Below are positions 46,886 through 57,880 of a stretch of DNA of 64,000 nucleotides, piece after piece; the stretch's first letter is position 1, and each line of letters starts with the position of its first letter. The stretch is from the NCBI GenBank assembly GCA_948099385.1, contig CANUEZ040000151.1, positions 6,146,001 to 6,210,000 of the forward strand, read 5' to 3'. The DNA is from Fasciola hepatica. Taxonomy: Eukaryota; Platyhelminthes; Trematoda; Plagiorchiida; Fasciolidae. Position numbers and translations under genes: made by a program. A model generated the notes under the pieces. The model was given only the letters and a program-made list of their open reading frames with translations. It did no database searches and had not been told where the DNA came from.

Positions 46886-48870
46886 TCGTTGTCCAGCTTA
46901 TAAACACCTCATCGGTGGGCACACATAATATTATTTATTTTGGATCTGTGGATGCCCTGAGACTTTCGGCTTTGGTGCAGACCTGTTTTCTTGATCGCCA
47001 AAGCAAAATGTCGATTTATTGCACTGATTTTGCTTTTCTGAATTTCATCTTCAGCACTTAGAAAAGTATTCGTGCTTAGTCTATTTCTATTTCGGATGTT
47101 CTACGACCCAGACAAATTATTGACAGCAGCCCGGGTCACTCCATTTCAGCGGTTCACAAATCAGTCAAGAATTAGCTTAAACGATCAGGTGGTACGCAGC
47201 ATTCTATAACCCGACTCTTCTATTACTGACTACGATTCAAGAACAATTCATAACAGCAAATACTTCCCAGAGAGTAATTATTTATAGCGCAGTTTCGGCA
47301 AAACCTGCAAATTCTCTCTCAGCTTAACTTGGATTTACGAATTGTTATGAGTTTACCGGAGAATAAAAGTTTGAATACATAAAATGATGAACTACAAATC
47401 AAGGCCGAGTGAACTTGTGTTTTCGTAATGATCAGGATGGTGTACCTACAACTAGCAAGTTTCTTCTCCCCCGGTAATTGGAAAAGAGATGTCAGTTTGA
47501 AAGCTCGGTAGGCCAGTGATTTTTTGTTGGACAGTGCTCGGTCACTAGCCGTCCACGTTGTTCGGCACAAAGTAGGCGGACACTTGGCCTAGAATGCACG
47601 CGGATTAACAAACCATTACTCTGTGGAAAATATCTTTTTAAAACAGTATGACAGCAATAAAAATCATAGTTTGGTTTTCGTTTGTGTGGTTCATCTTCTC
47701 TCGTGATTTGTGTAGTCTGCGTATGCCAAAAGACGAATTCCTTTATTGGTTATTGTAGTTTTGTCCATTTAAGTTAAGAAAAGCTCGGGACCTTTCTGTA
47801 TTCTCATTGCATATTAATGCGTTGTGATGCTTTAGAATTCTGTGTGACATGGATGTGGCCAATTGCTTCCAAAAGAAAACAATACTGACACTGGAATTCC
47901 AACACTAAATGTACCGTTACATGCAATTCTCATTGGTCACATGGAAAGATTTTAGGAAATATTCCAATCTCTAGTGATTAGGAAATTGTACGTGGACCGC
48001 GCTAAAACTAGATCAGCGTGATATCGGTCCTTCATAAAAACGGAGAATTGATCTTCTGAAATGTTGCCATCGACTTCAAGCTGAAAGGACGAACTCAGGA
48101 CATCGAAGCTACTTCAGGTAAACAAAAGTTGAGCTTACGCCAATAGGGAAAAAGTGTGTTTTTATTTGGTAAACTTGACCTTTTTGAGATTAAAATGACA
48201 AAATTGGTTTCAGGGACCACAGCCTCAGTGGAAATGTGTACAAAAAACACATTACGTAGTGCTTTTAAATTAAAACAAGGACATATAGTAACTGTTCTAA
48301 CAGTTTATTAAAAAACGACGGTGTATGCGAGGATCATAACTGATCGATTCTCAAATTACCGTGAGTGAACCTTGAAGACAGAGTTTCGCAAAATAATATA
48401 TTTCTAAAGTAGTCATCACGCGGACATTAAATTTTTCTTCAGAAATCTCAACATCCAAAGCACTCCTTTGTTCAATATGCACTCAAATAATAAATTTCTC
48501 TCTTTCTTCTCTCCATGGGCTTAACTTTTAGGGAAAGATTTATCCGGAAAAACTAGGCAAGCTGGCTGTCACTAAAATGGCGTGCCTCGTATATTCATCT
48601 CATACTCTCGACCTTATGTTTGCAGGTTATTGAGTAATTTTGGGCAGTCGGTACCTTCGTTATCCGGCTCATAGAAATAAAATGAGGAGAAAGAATTGAT
48701 CAGAAAAGTCCCATGAAGTTTATATTTTCAAAATACTGCCAAATAAATAAGATCCTGTCCAGAAAATTCCCCCGTAAAAGTAGACCAGATTGAGATGGTA
48801 TATAATATGATTCGTCGTTTTATGAACTTTCATCAGTTCAAGTGCACATCCCCCGAGCTTCCACTGGGTC
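46886..48870. other. Stretch with nothing recognised
   Basis: Short frames only. The minus-strand frame at 47319-47570 is unrecognised. No RNA gene or element motif until the hammerhead-like relic at 48876. Confidence 0.35.
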
Positions 48871-48875
48871 TCACA

Positions 48876-48907
48876 GTTCATGAGTCCTAAGACGAACGAA
48901 ACATCTT
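48876..48907 (+). ncRNA. Hammerhead-like relic
   Basis: TTCATGAGTCCTAAGACGAA followed by CGAAACATC resembles CUGAUGAG, a short stem II (GTC-CTAA-GAC) and GAAAC-GUC, with several core changes. The flank TTCCACTGGGTCTCACAG and the general form resemble PLE-type hammerheads at 54262. Probably an inactive copy, and chance cannot be excluded. Confidence 0.3.
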
Positions 48908-49360
48908 TACAGTATTCCCACGGAGTTCTTAAAGGGGGTCAGTTTTGATGCTCATTGATGTATCATCCGGTGTACAGTTCTTTTGGTCGGCCGTGATTCC
49001 AGGATTTTCATCTGTGTTTGGAGAAAAATGCGACACAAAAAGGATTCTATGCTGGCGACGAAAAGTGAACAAACAAACTGATTTGTTTCCTTTAAAGCTG
49101 GCCAGATTTCTTGTCGGTCTCATCCTTATGCATAAAATTTGCTCCAAGGCGAACATATACGGTAGTCCAGTTATACATCGTAAAAACCACGAGAGAAATA
49201 GCTTTCCACATTTAACTATGACAGTCGTATTGATCTTACTGCCTCAAATGCTGTTCACCAAACCGATAGCATTTCCGGCCACAGGTCACCCATTAGACCT
49301 AACCCGAACACCCTAAGTGGGACTGCTCAAAAAGGGTACTAGACTGTTAGCTTTTAGTCA

Positions 49361-49654
49361 AGCTACTCTACTCAAGTCAGACATCCAAGTTCTACGTGTG
49401 GGGAAATGATTATTGCAAACTTCCTGCCCAATCCTTGCATTATCCACAAAATTCCGTATGAAATACTGGTTCACCTCTGGAAAATATTTATTCCAGTATT
49501 GTTCAGATGTTTCACAACGCATTTTAACTGACTGTTTCAACCGTTCTTCATCGGCCGTAGAGGAAAGTGAAGGAAAAGCTCGCAACCGGCACTTGGGTCC
49601 TTCTTTCTTTCCCATGTAATCATGAGTGAAATCGTGAGCTTGGGAACTGAACAT
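49361..49654 (-). CDS. Open frame, possible exon, unknown product
   Basis: A 98-codon frame starts with a true ATG that overlaps a good acceptor (GTATGTTCAG), so the coding exon may begin at the acceptor rather than the ATG. It contains KKEGPKCRLRAFPS, EERLKQSVKMRCETSEQYW and YFIRNFVDNARIGQEVCN, a charged and amphipathic composition that looks coding. No family is recognised. Neighbouring frames on the opposite strand are shadows. It may be one exon of a gene whose other exons are outside recognition, or chance. Confidence 0.25.
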
Positions 49655-50264
49655 ACGTTACTCATCTTTTCTATTCTTTTGGCCTGGTCCCATCTGATTC
49701 AAGTGAGCAATGGGGACACAAATTGTTTGTGAAGAAAACTATTCAAAAGTCAACTCATCGGTGAACTCAAGGCAGGATTACTTGTTTACTGTTAGTGACC
49801 TTTTATCTCCGTAGAATATCAACTGACGTTTAAACCCGGATTGCTAGAATGCTAGTGACACGTTAGCACCAATCTGTCAATTTACAAATAGTACCGATTG
49901 TGATTCACACACAAACTTACCCAGTATATAGCTCGAGATTTGTGACTTAATTAGGTATATCAGTCCGTCGGGCAATGATGCTAATTTAATCGAGGTTTTC
50001 TGTTATTTAAGTCGACTCCTTGCTGTCCTACGGATAGTTGAATACATGACTTTGGCTGCCAGGATAAAGTGCTCTGAGCAAAGCAAGCTAACTATTAGCA
50101 AGATATAGAAGTATAAATAATTAGATCAACAAGATCATATAAATTATCTTGGGTCATACTGAGAAAGATTTACCATGTGAATGTTCTCGTGAAAGCCGCA
50201 TAATCGGCCAGTATATTTTCGATGCTTCAGCCTATATAATGAGGTCAAAAGAAATTATATTACA

Positions 50265-50395
50265 TCTGTTTATCTGTCCATTTATCTATCTATTATTCAA
50301 TAAAACAATCAACCAATCAGCTTGTCTATCAATCAATCAGTCTATCTATCTATCCGTGATCTATCTACCTACACTTCTATCTATCAACGCTTGTT
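50265..50395. repeat. Imperfect TCTA/TCAA tetranucleotide tract
   Basis: Runs of TCTATCTATC mixed with AATCAATCA and ATCTACC units. Sequence on either side (49655-50264, 50396-50984) holds nothing recognised. Confidence 0.85.
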
Positions 50396-50984
50396 TCCAG
50401 ATGCGCACCTTTGAGTCGAAAAACCACATTAAACTAAAGTTTGCATCATACTAACCTAAGCTATATAAACATTTATGTCCCTCACTATCGGTTTCTTAGT
50501 TTTACGGATAGTTTAAAGACTTGCACGGAAACCTGACGGGGAATTAGGAGAACAGACTAGTGGTATCAGAAAGATACTCATCTCCCGGTGACGCAATATA
50601 ATTCCCTGATATTCCCGAGAGTATTCTAGCTTATGCCACGAATATCGTCTGACTGCGAGTGTGTGCACGTAAACCAATGCTTCACAGAATTTGCCCCACC
50701 AACTCAATAAAAAGCTTGTAACCGAAAAAATTTCTTTTAGATGTATCACTTCAAACACTTACATACATAGAGAAGAGTACATGTGCAACCATAGATTTCT
50801 GTGAGTGAGTAAGTGTGTCACAAATACGGTAACTTGAAAACTTGCTTTAATTCGATGAACCTTGTCCATTGGGTGGACGACAGCAAGTGTGAAATGTGTA
50901 ACCAAATGGCGGAAAAAGACAGGTGAGAAAACAGTGGTGCATGGCTGGGGAGAATTTGGATACGGGAACCATAAGAGAATCACT

Positions 50985-51600
50985 TGTTACGACCACAGCA
51001 ACAACAACTTTTGCAGAGAGTTACGTTGCTTGCACAATTTCGGCTCCAGTAATCGAATTGCTAAGGCTCCTGGTACCATCAGCAATCGCCTGCATAATCC
51101 TTTCGAGGGTATTCTGGGAGTTGTCAGGACTGGCCTGAAAGCTGTCACTGTGTAGACAATGTCTACTATCCACCAGATGTTGCAGGATTGCGCTACTGAT
51201 GGTCCGAACTGTTCTTTTGCGTAAAGAAGCCAGGACATGTTCTGATATCCTCTTTGGAAGTCTTGTCGTCGTATGTCCAGTGCACCACAAGAGCACGTAA
51301 ACTGATAAAGAATAAAAGACTGAGACTGATAAGGCAACCAGTCCTTGGACCGTTGAACAATGAAAGGCTTGGTGTTCGTTATGATTCGGACCTGTGTAGC
51401 GGGAAAGGGCTTTCCGAGGGCCGTAGATAGAAGTATCTCCAGGTTTTGTCACCCTTGTACGAGACAGTTGGGAAGACACCCTTTTTCTAGGCCATTTGCA
51501 CTTTCATTTTGTGTCTCATCTCTCCCATATGTTGACGAATGAAAGGTTCCGGATAGCCGTTTTTTTTTAAGTGTCACGTGTGTGTTCCAGTTTTTGGGCA
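50985..51600 (-). mobile_element. PLE-C: Penelope-like element, thumb end and GIY-YIG remnant
   Basis: Minus strand from about 51570: KNGYPEPFIRQHMGE (thumb), then a linker, then FILYQFTCSCGALDIRRQ (nuclease core). A frameshift passes to LPKRISEHVLASL and SSAILQHLVDSRHCL, matching the R-I-S-E-H and S-A-I-x-x-H-L-x-x-S-G-H blocks of the GIY-YIG domain. The Y-I-G residues are mutated to D-I-R. It belongs to the C-S-C-G type like PLE-A and PLE-B, but the linker differs. Dead copy. Confidence 0.75.
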
Positions 51601-53783
51601 GTCGTGTCAGGATTACAGATTTTTCATGCTCTATAGATCAGACAGCTCACTAGGTTTCTTTTGTATCATAATGGGACAACATTCAGAAAATATGTGTACT
51701 GCCTCAACCACGTGCATTTCTTTTCTATGAGTCCGTCCGCCACTCTACGTAATCCTACATAAAGAAAGACGAGAAAATTGTCCGTCTCTGTTTTCATTGT
51801 ACATGTGGTCATTGCCTGAGCATTGTTCTTTTGGTTACAAGCTTTTTCGTGTAACAAATATTTATTGGTACAAGGCCAAAGTACGAAGGGTTCAGATCCG
51901 TCCGGAATGCTTGGATTGTCACTTACTTCACCTCCAATATGAGCCAATCCACTAGCCTATCACAGAAGACGGATTCCAGTTTTCTCGGATTAAGACACAT
52001 GATTTCTGTGGATTTTTCGGCAGTCCACTAACAAAACTGCAATGCCCGCCCTCTAGAAAATAGTCTCTGAAAGCGTTCAATCCCGCCATGCGAACACATT
52101 GTCACAGTCCCGACCGACTTGACCACCGAAACCCCTCATGAGCTGATACCCTCGTTGAGTGAACACAGATTTCGAGTGACATATCTACACACCGACAAAA
52201 AACGCAACTCGATCCTGTTCTGAAAAAAGTTCGCAAGCCCTTCTGTTTTGACAAGTTTTAAATGTTGCACTTGAATATGTTGCGTGAATACGTTAAGTCC
52301 ATAACGTAGCCCACGAAAGGTCACTGGAATCACTTGACAAATAATGCACTAGATTTTCATGGTGTTCCGCATATACACGCTCAGTTGTTTGCGACACCCA
52401 TCGAAGTCTGTGATGGTGGCTACTGTAAACGTACTTTCATCATTTATACCCAAAGCTGGCAGGCTTGCCCGGTTAATTTAACATAATCGTTGTGACTTTC
52501 AAAACTCGGCAGCGGAACTCGCAAGCGCCCATAGACTGTAATTAGATGACCAACAAGAAAGATAGCCTTAGTGATAAAATAAGGTTGAACACTTTCTCTA
52601 AAGAAAGGAGATGTAGTGAAAAGGAAAAACATCCAAACCTGAAGTAAATAAAAGCAGGTCCATATGAATGTGAGAAAGGAGGCCAGAAGTAAACTTATAG
52701 TTAGGATTATGGAACTTGAAGTCGGCGAAAAATCTTGCTCTTACTTCTCGATTGCTTCAAGGATATCATCAGCCCGGTGTACGAATGATTTCTCACTGCT
52801 CGTTGGAAAAATCCGTAAAAGGAGTGCCGTTACAAGAAAAACAATGGGAGTCGCTCGTAATATGGATCAACGAGGCTTTCGCTAGCAATACTCGGTAGTA
52901 AAGTTCCAACAATACCCAAAACCGCTGAACGGTGAGGAATCAACATTTTCAAGTGATGCTATCAAACCGGCTCGGTGGGCTTCCTGCCTTGACGAACATT
53001 TTTAACAGTGACGAAATGGGGCCTTTATTTCAGAGCAGTTCGAACAAGCTGCTTGATTGCGGAATGTGATCCATGCAGTCGTGTTCAAAGATGGAAGGAA
53101 ATAGGGGCAATTTCGCAGCCTCGCATAGCTGTTGGGGAAAAGCTCAAACCCTTAGTTATTGCTAAACACAGGTGTCTGGATCTTTAGAATCTCATTTCGT
53201 CAAAGATATATGATTTTTGTGCTGTTTATGATTTCCCTGTTAGACAGAAATACCACGTTAGTCTCCTCGCAATATAACACAGAGACAAAACTAGGCGTAT
53301 ACCACAGACAACAGTGTGGGAAACCTCTGAAAATGGATTCCTTTCTGATAAAATAAATGGCTGCTGAAAATTTGGTTCATGTTTGATTTCAAACGCGACA
53401 GGCAGAACTTAGTCTCTATTGAAAATTTAGAAATCTGGTGTGTGTTTACAACTTGTTCTTGTGTTTTAACCTTGCTCTGCTATTTTCTGAAGGTCATTTC
53501 AAAAACCAAGACCCCCGCAGAACAAACACATTTTACTGGCCACATTGATGTTCACTCTAGGGAAGAATGCAAGAAAGAAGCCATATAATGGGAGAAACAG
53601 TGATAAAGTAAATTGGTGGTTGGAATTTCGAATTCACATCCTCGACTTGAGTCTGTGAGTTGCTCGCCTGATTTGCAGTCATGGATATATGAGTATCCGC
53701 AGCCATTTAAAACGTTTAATTTCGGTAAAACTGTGTGGGAGAGAAAGGGGTTAGCCCGTCAATTAATTCAATACAACGGATAC
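51601..53783. other. Stretch with nothing recognised
   Basis: A poly-T run lies just before the start (about 51561-51569). Short frames near 52664-52898 on the plus strand overlap each other and are unrecognised. The downstream end is the splice-donor side of the exon candidate at 53784. Confidence 0.35.
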
Positions 53784-54124
53784 CTGTACTGAGCCAATTA
53801 GTTTCACTTCAAAAGAAACGGGACCGACTGATCCATCACTGAGTCTCAAACAGCAGTTCACTCTGCTGCTGCAGTACACCCGGTGTACGGTGTATGTTGT
53901 ATTTTCTGCGGATCTGTCGAGCTCAAAAGAGATCTTACTTGTTTTGAAATCTTTGGTCACGTGAGAACAAAGGTTGAAGCCATACTTTTGCGACAACTGA
54001 GAACAGTTTTGCGTTTGTGTCGTCGGGCGTTTGATGCACCATTGGCAATGCATACCTGGGATATTTATGCCAATCCGGAATATAATAGTAAGGGTCAGAG
54101 CCCAGAAATACACACCATCTAGAA
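53784..54124 (-). CDS. Internal-exon candidate, cysteine-rich product
   Basis: Minus strand: a strong pyrimidine tract and acceptor (TTCTTGTTTTCTCAG) precede 54124, and a consensus donor CAG/GTATCC follows at 53784. The 341-base exon stays open in one frame for 113 codons (entry in phase 1, exit in phase 0). The product has GMHCQWCIKRPTTQTQNCSQ, YGFNLCSHVTK, an N-T-T glycosylation site and YCSSRVNCCLRLSDG, about eight cysteines in all. C-x-W-C is a feature of PSI/plexin-type domains, but one motif is too little to name it. An extracellular protein is plausible. The apparent hydrophobic N-terminus further upstream is the pyrimidine tract, not a signal peptide. Confidence 0.4.
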
Positions 54125-54195
54125 CTGAGAAAACAAGAATCAAGATAAAGAGAACAGCTAGTTTATTGGCAGTACCATCAATCAATCAGTCAATC

Positions 54196-54196
<1 letters not shown>

Positions 54197-54240
<44 letters not shown>
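54197..54240. repeat. (AT)n microsatellite
   Basis: About 44 bases of alternating AT, preceded by TCAATCAATCAGTCAATCA. It is followed at once by the hammerhead-like segment at 54262. Confidence 0.95.
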
Positions 54241-54243
<3 letters not shown>

Positions 54244-54261
54244 CACACTCATTCACTCACG

Positions 54262-54298
54262 TTTGACAACGAGTCCTAGTTTGGATCGAAACGTCACA
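54262..54298 (+). ncRNA. Hammerhead-like segment near a retroelement 3' end
   Basis: CAACGAGTCC ... GGATCGAAACGTC contains a paired TCC/GGA stem II, then GAAA, a self-complementary ACGT stem III and a GTC triplet. The left core (CUGANGA) is distorted, reading TGACAACGA. It is followed by AATAAACG and then an (AT)n tract, the context of a PLE 3' end. The family assignment is inferred. Confidence 0.4.
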
Positions 54299-54336
54299 AT
54301 AAACGTTTTACAACTCAGCGTACGCCTTGACTTCTC

Positions 54337-54338
<2 letters not shown>

Positions 54339-54378
<40 letters not shown>
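54339..54378. repeat. (AT)n microsatellite
   Basis: About 40 bases of alternating AT between the hammerhead-like segment at 54262 and the terminal-repeat block. Confidence 0.95.
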
Positions 54379-54381
<3 letters not shown>

Positions 54382-54645
54382 AGGTCACCTGGAGTGTGAA
54401 TGGATACTCTTTCTTTGAAAAATAGATAAATTAGATCATAATGGCGATATAACAACGGTGGGTACAATTATGAAGATGAGTGGGCAAAAGAGTACCGCGT
54501 AGGCATGCCTGATGAGTGGCAGCAACCGCAAAACCGGTCTTGTGCTTCCGAAGAAACTTCGTCCGCCATTCACATACTAACGTCGGCAGCAGCTTACAAT
54601 TCACCGTAATATCCCCAGAGGTAGACCAGACATCCACACAAACTG
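54379..54645 (+). mobile_element. PLE terminal-repeat-like block (copy 2)
   Basis: It starts after the (AT)n tract with TGGAGTGTGAATGGATACTC, the same arm as at 30881 and 31108. It continues colinear with the minus strand of 30880-30720 through the hammerhead and GTGCTTCCG, then CACATACTAACGTCGGCAGC. It lacks the second inverted arm of copy 1. No coding sequence is present. The block from here to 55200 is otherwise unrecognised. Confidence 0.6.
54501..54548 (+). ncRNA. Minimal type I hammerhead ribozyme motif (one core change)
   Basis: Stem I AGGCATG (54501-54507) pairs with TGTGCTT (54541-54547) over seven positions including G-U pairs. The core CTGATGAG is intact (54509-54516). Stem II GTGG-CAGCAA-CCGC-type pairing follows. 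Then AAAA replaces GAAA (conserved G12 changed to A), stem III is ACCGGT and the cleavage triplet is GTC (54537-54539). The paired copy at 30752-30803 has an intact GAAA but a changed G8, so their shared ancestor had a full consensus core. This copy is probably inactive. Confidence 0.65.
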
Positions 54646-55202
54646 GAAGACTTATAAGATGAACGGTGGATTATCTCATCAAACGGGATTACTATCAGTG
54701 GCACTCAAGAAAATAAAAATGAATGCTACGGATGTTTCTGTTTATTTTCCAAAGAGCAGGCAGCACCTTCCGCATTATATGGAATATGAGCACAACCATT
54801 CAATCTCCATGCCTTTCTCTGACTGAGAACTAACATCTGATATGTTAACATTATCGTTCCTGATTTACTGGAAAGGGACGGAAGGAATTCGTCATTTCAG
54901 GTGTCACGCGATCCCTCTGATTTCAGAATTCGCCATTATTTGCACCCCCAACTGCATGCATTGGACCGAAAGAGAAAATACCTCAGAATGTCTTTGTGCA
55001 TTTTTTCCTCATTTACATTCGCATTCTGATATTAAAAAAACGCAAATCACTACCACCAGTAATCAAAAGACACTAAATACAAGCTGTGGATTGGGGTAGC
55101 AGCCATCAGTATGTCACTGAGTAATACTTCTATTCCAATACAGTAGTTCATTTATGAATTAGATGTATATATTTAACTGATCCATTTGTTCTAAGCATAG
55201 GA

Positions 55203-55290
55203 CCCAAGCTGGATTCGAACCCACGCATGGATGCCACTCACTCTTGGGTAACGAGTGTCTCCTTCTCGCTGATATATGAGGCCATATTGG
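55203..55290 (-). mobile_element. tRNA-derived SINE fragment
   Basis: Minus strand: TGGGTTCGAATCC is an exact polymerase III B box, preceded at tRNA-like distance by CACTCGTTACCCAAGAGTG. The acceptor and anticodon stems do not close properly, so this is not a tRNA. The downstream tail is AT-rich. A different SINE from the head at 31741. Confidence 0.45.
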
Positions 55291-56590
55291 AAAAGTTGGA
55301 TGTTTTCAAGTGGACCATATTATTTGCCCGCCAAAATTGCATTACCACAGGCAGTCCCCCTGGCTGATATTGCCATTTGGCCGCCTAAAACAGGATATCA
55401 CTCTGAATCAAACAGTGATCACTAGCTGAATAATCGAGAGTGACTGGTGACGAAATACTGTTTGGCTTATTCGTTGATGACGAATTGATTGGATTGAGTA
55501 CAACAGAAATGTCCAGTCAAGGTTTCCTTTGTTTAAACAATACTTTTATGGGCGTCCATCCGTTCGTCTGAGGAATCTACTCAAAACGGCCCAGAAAATA
55601 AAACAGATGACCGGGAATGTTAGTATCTGGAATGACTGGAAATAAATCAGTCATTTGGCAGCGCACCAAAGACTAGTCCGCCTCTTTGATAAACAGTTCA
55701 CGATCAAAGGCAGTCAAAATCTGTCGGAAAGGTTTCTCTTCATCGTACGAATTCTGTTTCACACCGGATCCGAAAGAACAATTTGGGCATTCGCGTGCTA
55801 CCTGAGCACAATACATTTACGCTTTTCTTTGACACTGCTGAAACCTTCCGACCAAAATGCAGCTTGTGAGAAACTCAGAAGCAGAATTTCACACGCGATC
55901 AGGAGAGTACATCGACAAAGAGATAATGGTCGGATTGCCCGCAAGGTCAAGAACAGTAATGTTTACTCCAAAGACACAGTCCCTCTGGATTACAGTATGT
56001 GTACTTGGAACAGTTACTCTGTTCACTTCAATCAACAGGTACACTCAAACAGAGTGCTTGTCTAATTGTTTCCAATATACTATGATCAAACCTTAGTAAT
56101 CATGGAATCACGCAATTGTCGGAATGCCACAGTGTTCATCAATACGTACTGAACAAGGACAATGAAGCTTTTGGTGGGAACAGTGGTTCCACCACCCCAG
56201 CTAACTAAATTACCCGACGAAATGCATTTTCTTTAAAGGGTCCGAACAGCGTAATCGAATGTTGCACTTTCAAATACGTTAGTGGTGAGCACCATTTCAC
56301 AGAAACAGATGACTACCTTTTTGGGATCATACGAGTAAACGTATGTCTTTCTTGGAAGGCTGCGGACCAGAAGAAACTTCAGAAATATACCGAAATACCA
56401 GCTCACGAAAACAGTTTCACTCAACTTGGGCAACACAACCCAGTACAAAATCTGGGGTAATGAATTTGTGAGTGGTTTCTGATGTCTAACTATAAAAACT
56501 CCGGAACTGAATTAGTAGTAAACGCCAGATTGTCAGTTTGACTGATTGACTAATTTATTAGTCTAGTACCTTTTTCAACCATAATAGTTT
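55291..56590. other. Stretch with long but unrecognised open frames
   Basis: A 136-codon frame at 55655-56065 and an overlapping frame at 55857-56096 (with a hydrophobic segment LWITVCVLGTVTLF) lie on the plus strand. A minus-strand frame at 56233-56448 follows a possible acceptor GGTCCGCAG. None matches a known family, and no consistent exon chain can be drawn. Confidence 0.3.
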
Positions 56591-57060
56591 TCGTTGCTCC
56601 AGTGAATCATATATTCATTCATCCAAAGGATGACTATTATGGTATCTCACTCGGTTATGGATTCTTCAGGTTTGCTTTCTTGTGGATATCCAATGGTTCA
56701 TTCTTTAATTATTTTACACACATTTTCATGCATACATTCTTTATTCTATCAAGTTCTTTCAACACGTACACCGGTTAAAGAAGAAACTATTTCATCATCA
56801 TATTTTAATTCATTCATGAGTCAAATTACCTAACTGTTCCTGAATTCATCTCTGCTGATTCATTTATTCAATAAGCCTTTCTGATACTTCGGGTAATTAT
56901 TCTGTTCATCATTCAGTTCGCCTGTTTACGAATCAATCAGTATGGAGATTTACTGATGGATCTACTTGTTCATTGATCCGCCAGCAAATCACTCATTCGT
57001 GTGTGTGTGTGCATACTTTCATCTATCCATTCAGTCCTTCACAGGAGGTGAGTGCCGTCA
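56590..57060. repeat. TTCA-rich degenerate tetranucleotide region
   Basis: Repeated ATTCATTCA, TTCATTTATTCA and CATTCAGT units are scattered through it, with a (GT)n stretch near 57000. It is probably an old microsatellite. Confidence 0.6.
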
Positions 57061-57264
57061 TCCAAGGTTTACGGGAGAAAATCAGACACGCCTTTTGACG
57101 TTGGGCTGTGAAAATTAGCTGAGCGGATCGTAATTGATGCCACCATGTGGAGACAAATATTTAAAGGACCTGAAGAGAATTTTAAAAACTCTTGCTGTCA
57201 GTCCGGCGAATGTGACGAGGAGAACTTAGAGTCAACGCGGTAGGACTCAGGAAAATGCAGTGTC

Positions 57265-57880
57265 CTACTGGGTAAATGGGGAAGAAAAAGACCTGAGGCG
57301 TATCAAGTAAAAGGTGAGTCGCCGAACTTTCAAGCAGACTACCGCAACATGATCTGTCCAGGTAAGGTCACGGCCGACGGTTGCATCAATGTGTTTGACG
57401 GAGAGTGCTCTGCACATTGTTTCCCTGTTGATGACTAAGTCTGGATTGGACAACTTCAGGTTCCAAGTACTAATAGGTTTTATCGAGACTGGAGAGAATA
57501 TCAGTTCAGTTTGAGGGATTGATCCCCAGATTTCGGCTGGAAGGTCATTTAATGATCTTAGTGGCTCTTCGTTGTAAAAGTTTAAATACAGAGCTGTTGG
57601 AGTTGGACATTTCGATAAATAAATCATCGGCATACTCGATGAGGAGAAAATCATCATAAACGGATATGGATTATGTATAAGCAGAAAGCAAAATCGGCGA
57701 TAGAATGGAGTCTTGAAGAAAGCCTTGTGTGGAGGGAAGCATGGAAAACTTCAGGCCACAGAGTCCTGTAATTTGTTGTCGATTGGAAAAGTAGTTGGAC
57801 AAAAGAATAATACTGGTGATACTGATGCCCAAATAAGCGCCTACTTATAGTAAGTTTGATCTGTCTACACAATTTAAAGC
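57265..57880 (-). mobile_element. CR1-like LINE reverse transcriptase palm fragment
   Basis: Minus strand: FSMLPSTQGFLQDSILSPIL is the G-V-P-Q-G-S-I-L-S-P-x-L-F block. Then DFLLIEYADDLFIEMSNS holds the intact Y-A-D-D at 57634-57623. After a frame change, GRDLTWTDHVAVVCLKVRRL resembles the L-x-W-x-x-H-V-x-x-x-x-x-K-x-x-R-x block, with the frame from 57657 continuing to 57265. Frameshifts make it dead. It resembles the fragment at 22372-22690, so both come from one LINE family. Confidence 0.65.

Noticed and set aside
48929..49316. Overlapping frames of 75 and 123 codons on opposite strands
   Set aside because: Neither shows a family motif or splice signals, and at least one must be a shadow of the other.
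54139..54185. Hydrophobic start of the frame at 54185 as a signal peptide
   Set aside because: The start codon is TTG, and the hydrophobic residues are the translation of a polypyrimidine tract ending in a strong splice acceptor.
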